A stretch of DNA of 64,000 nt from Apostichopus japonicus. Taxonomy: Eukaryota > Echinodermata > Holothuroidea > Aspidochirotida > Stichopodidae. The notes under the pieces were generated by a model. That model was not told the DNA's origin. It saw nothing but the letters and a program-made list of their open reading frames with translations, and did not search any database. The stretch spans positions 16,967,418 through 17,031,417 of the forward strand of contig NC_092570.1 in NCBI RefSeq assembly GCF_037975245.1, written 5' to 3'. The stretch's first letter is position 1. Each line of letters opens with the position of its first letter. Of this stretch, positions 62,131-64,000 are shown in pieces. The translations under genes and the position numbers were made by a program.

Positions 62131-64000
62131 CTGCACACAAGAATTTGAAATGTAATTAACATATGATATCTGGTAATGACATATTAACTTTTGTTTTTCT
62201 TTTACCTATAGACACAAGTTTCTTCTTTAACAGTTTGCATTCTGAGCTGTTAAGTCAAATGTTACAAGATGGCTAGATATGCTAAAAGGGCCACAATTTT
62301 GCAAAATATACGTAACTTCAGATATTTCTGTGTTCTCGTATATAGATGCATTGTACAGTACGTACAACTTCATATTCAAAAGTCATCAACATTGGCTGCA
62401 ATTATGCTAGAAAGTCAGATACATAATAGTCACCCATTGTAGCTCAATTTTCCCTAAATCAAGTTTTTTTTTGGTAAAGTCAAATATTTTGCTTCAATTG
62501 TACAACTTATCTTCTGGCTTAGGCTGCCCAGCCATACTTAACAGACATTCCAACCAAAGAGTACTATCCTATGTGGGTTTCACTTGTTCAGCATTTATTG
62601 TAACAGTGATAACTCAACTTCAGGAGCTGGGCAGCATCCAACACACTATTTAAGACCACATCGAATAGGAAAATTCTGTTATTTCCCAATCTGATAGAAA
62701 TCGTCAGAAACTGCAAGCAAGCCATTACAGAATGTTAGATATACATACACAAGTTCAGGAAAGGGTTGTTAAGCAAATTAAACTTCAAATGGTCTATTTC
62801 TAAATTGTTCTGTTTTATAATAGCATCTAAACAAACCGATTTGAGAGACTAATGAAAAGACACCGATGTTGAGAATGTTGCTTTTAAAATCATGAATGCA
62901 AGAACAAAATCCTGCTCAAGGCTTGATTCTTACGTGACTTTAACCAGTCATATAGTGTATAGTACATGTCTGCAATGACTGTTAACTCAGCCTGTGTATT
63001 CCATTACGTCTATCTTTCATAAGGTCAGTCACTATTGAGGGGGCAATTAAGCCAGGATACATCTAGGATTGTGTCTTCATGAGTAACAATGTCAAGGCAA
63101 AAGTCATCACAGGTGAAAACAAAAATCTTACAAAATGAACTTAGGAAGTTTAAGAAGCTTACTATGTCCACCTTCATAAATGGCATTACATGTGTGTGTG
63201 TGCGTATGTATGTGTGTGCACATGTACGTGTACACGATACTACACATTAAACTTCACTATACACTATACACGACTTACTGTAGGCCTCTATGGTAGGTTA
63301 CTCATGTGCCACCTCTTTGCCAAGTGCCACCTCTTTGCCAAGTGCCAACTACAGCTGTGAAATTCTATATGACATGTACTACATGCCACCAGCCCTTATA
63401 TTCACAGAGAGAAAGAACTGTAATATTTAGCAAACTACGTACCTGGTACTGCAAAAAGCCTCTGTACAGTAGGTAAGTATGTGAAAGTTAGATGGACTGA
63501 CGTTTCGATTCCAAGCAGGATCTTCTTCAGGGGCTAACTGTCACCTCCACGACTGTCGAAAAATTGCACCGTTAGCCTTCAGAATGGTAGATTTGGAAGG
63601 GAAGAGGGTGTTGACTTGGAAGTGGGTAATTGGGGGCGCTCAGCCAAAATGTTATCAAGTTTTTTAAGGCTAGGTAAAATGGAGTGTTGAGCAGAGTCGG
63701 GTATGTGAGGAATGAAGCACACTGCAGTCTATGTCACGTCTACGTCGGAGAGGATAAGATCGAAGGAAGTTGACGGAATGGCAGGATGTTAGATTCAATT
63801 TACATTCAAGTAATAACATCAGATAACAAGCCTACAAGCTCAAGCTATATACGGAAGCGAAAGCGGATCTACCGTTTGCCAGTACATACAAAATATCCCG
63901 GCATTTTTCTGACAGTGGAAATTAAGTTTGGATTTTTTTGTATTAATTCAATTTGAGTTTAGCAGATTAGTAGATTTTTCTTTTTCATGCAAGACAGGCA
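62131..64000. other. No gene seen apart from repeats
   Basis: Holds a TG-rich run at 63190, a tandem GTGCCACCTCTTTGCCAA at 63306-63345 and the repeat at 63490-63760. Confidence 0.4.
63490..63545 (-). repeat. Dispersed repeat with hammerhead-like core, copy 3
   Basis: Minus strand: GTTAGCCCCTGAAGAAGATC, loop TGCTT, GGAATCGAAAC, then GTCAG and CTAAC. CTGAAGA fits the hammerhead consensus CUGANGA and is followed by a helix (GATCC with GGAATC, one bulge) and GAAA. The outer GTTAG/CTAAC pair closes it. The repeat continues to about 63760 with a part shared with 49020-49160. Confidence 0.6.

Overview
The window is AT-rich animal DNA with intron-containing genes and many transposable elements. The gene content (a NCK-type SH3/SH2 adaptor) and the repeat types (Ty3/gypsy element with a leucine-tRNA primer site, tRNA-derived SINEs, APE-type LINEs, small hAT-like elements, long TA tracts) point to a marine invertebrate. 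An echinoderm, perhaps a sea cucumber, is my best guess. This is inference from style, not a database match.

Two host genes can be supported, both on the minus strand. (1) A gene with its stop codon at 7598 can be followed up to about 19.66 kb, possibly 20.9 kb. Eight exons (7598-7719, 8757-8847, 9247-9371, 9995-10171, 11380-11649, 17315-17381, 17898-18000, 19482-19660) have splice sites at both ends (the last has its acceptor and stop) and agree in phase at every junction. They encode a PDZ-like domain followed by a cysteine-containing region and a C-terminal segment that may be beta-trefoil-like. I do not recognise the family. (2) A NCK adaptor gene has coding exons at 54201-55132 and 48400-48603. 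They encode three SH3 domains and one SH2 domain, 377 residues in all, and a possible 5' exon lies near 59.8 kb.

Most of the rest is mobile or repetitive. A block of about 3 kb occurs twice (1-4790 and 23617-31830, roughly 96% identical where I compared it). The first copy carries a 5'-truncated LINE and a SINE. The second carries a 470-bp element with inverted ends and a nearly intact Ty3/gypsy retrotransposon (26809-31543), whose two 216-bp LTRs read as identical and which is flanked by a 5-bp duplication. Each copy serves as the empty site for the insertions in the other. Between 11.9 and 17.3 kb, inside one intron of the PDZ gene, lie a solo LTR, a decayed full-length LINE and tRNA-like SINE pieces, with TA tracts at their borders.

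From 31.8 to 42.6 kb there are tandem arrays (90-bp palindromic units, a minisatellite of about 25 bp split by a LINE fragment, a 166-bp satellite), G-rich hAT-like elements in several copies, a SINE with a long CAT tail, and long TA tracts. From 42.6 to 64 kb lie the NCK locus and unassigned sequence. The latter holds a foldback element pair near 57-58.7 kb, a hAT-type element with a perfect 8-bp target duplication at 52.05 kb, and a repeat at 63.5 kb (also at 5.1 and 5.5 kb) that resembles a hammerhead ribozyme core.
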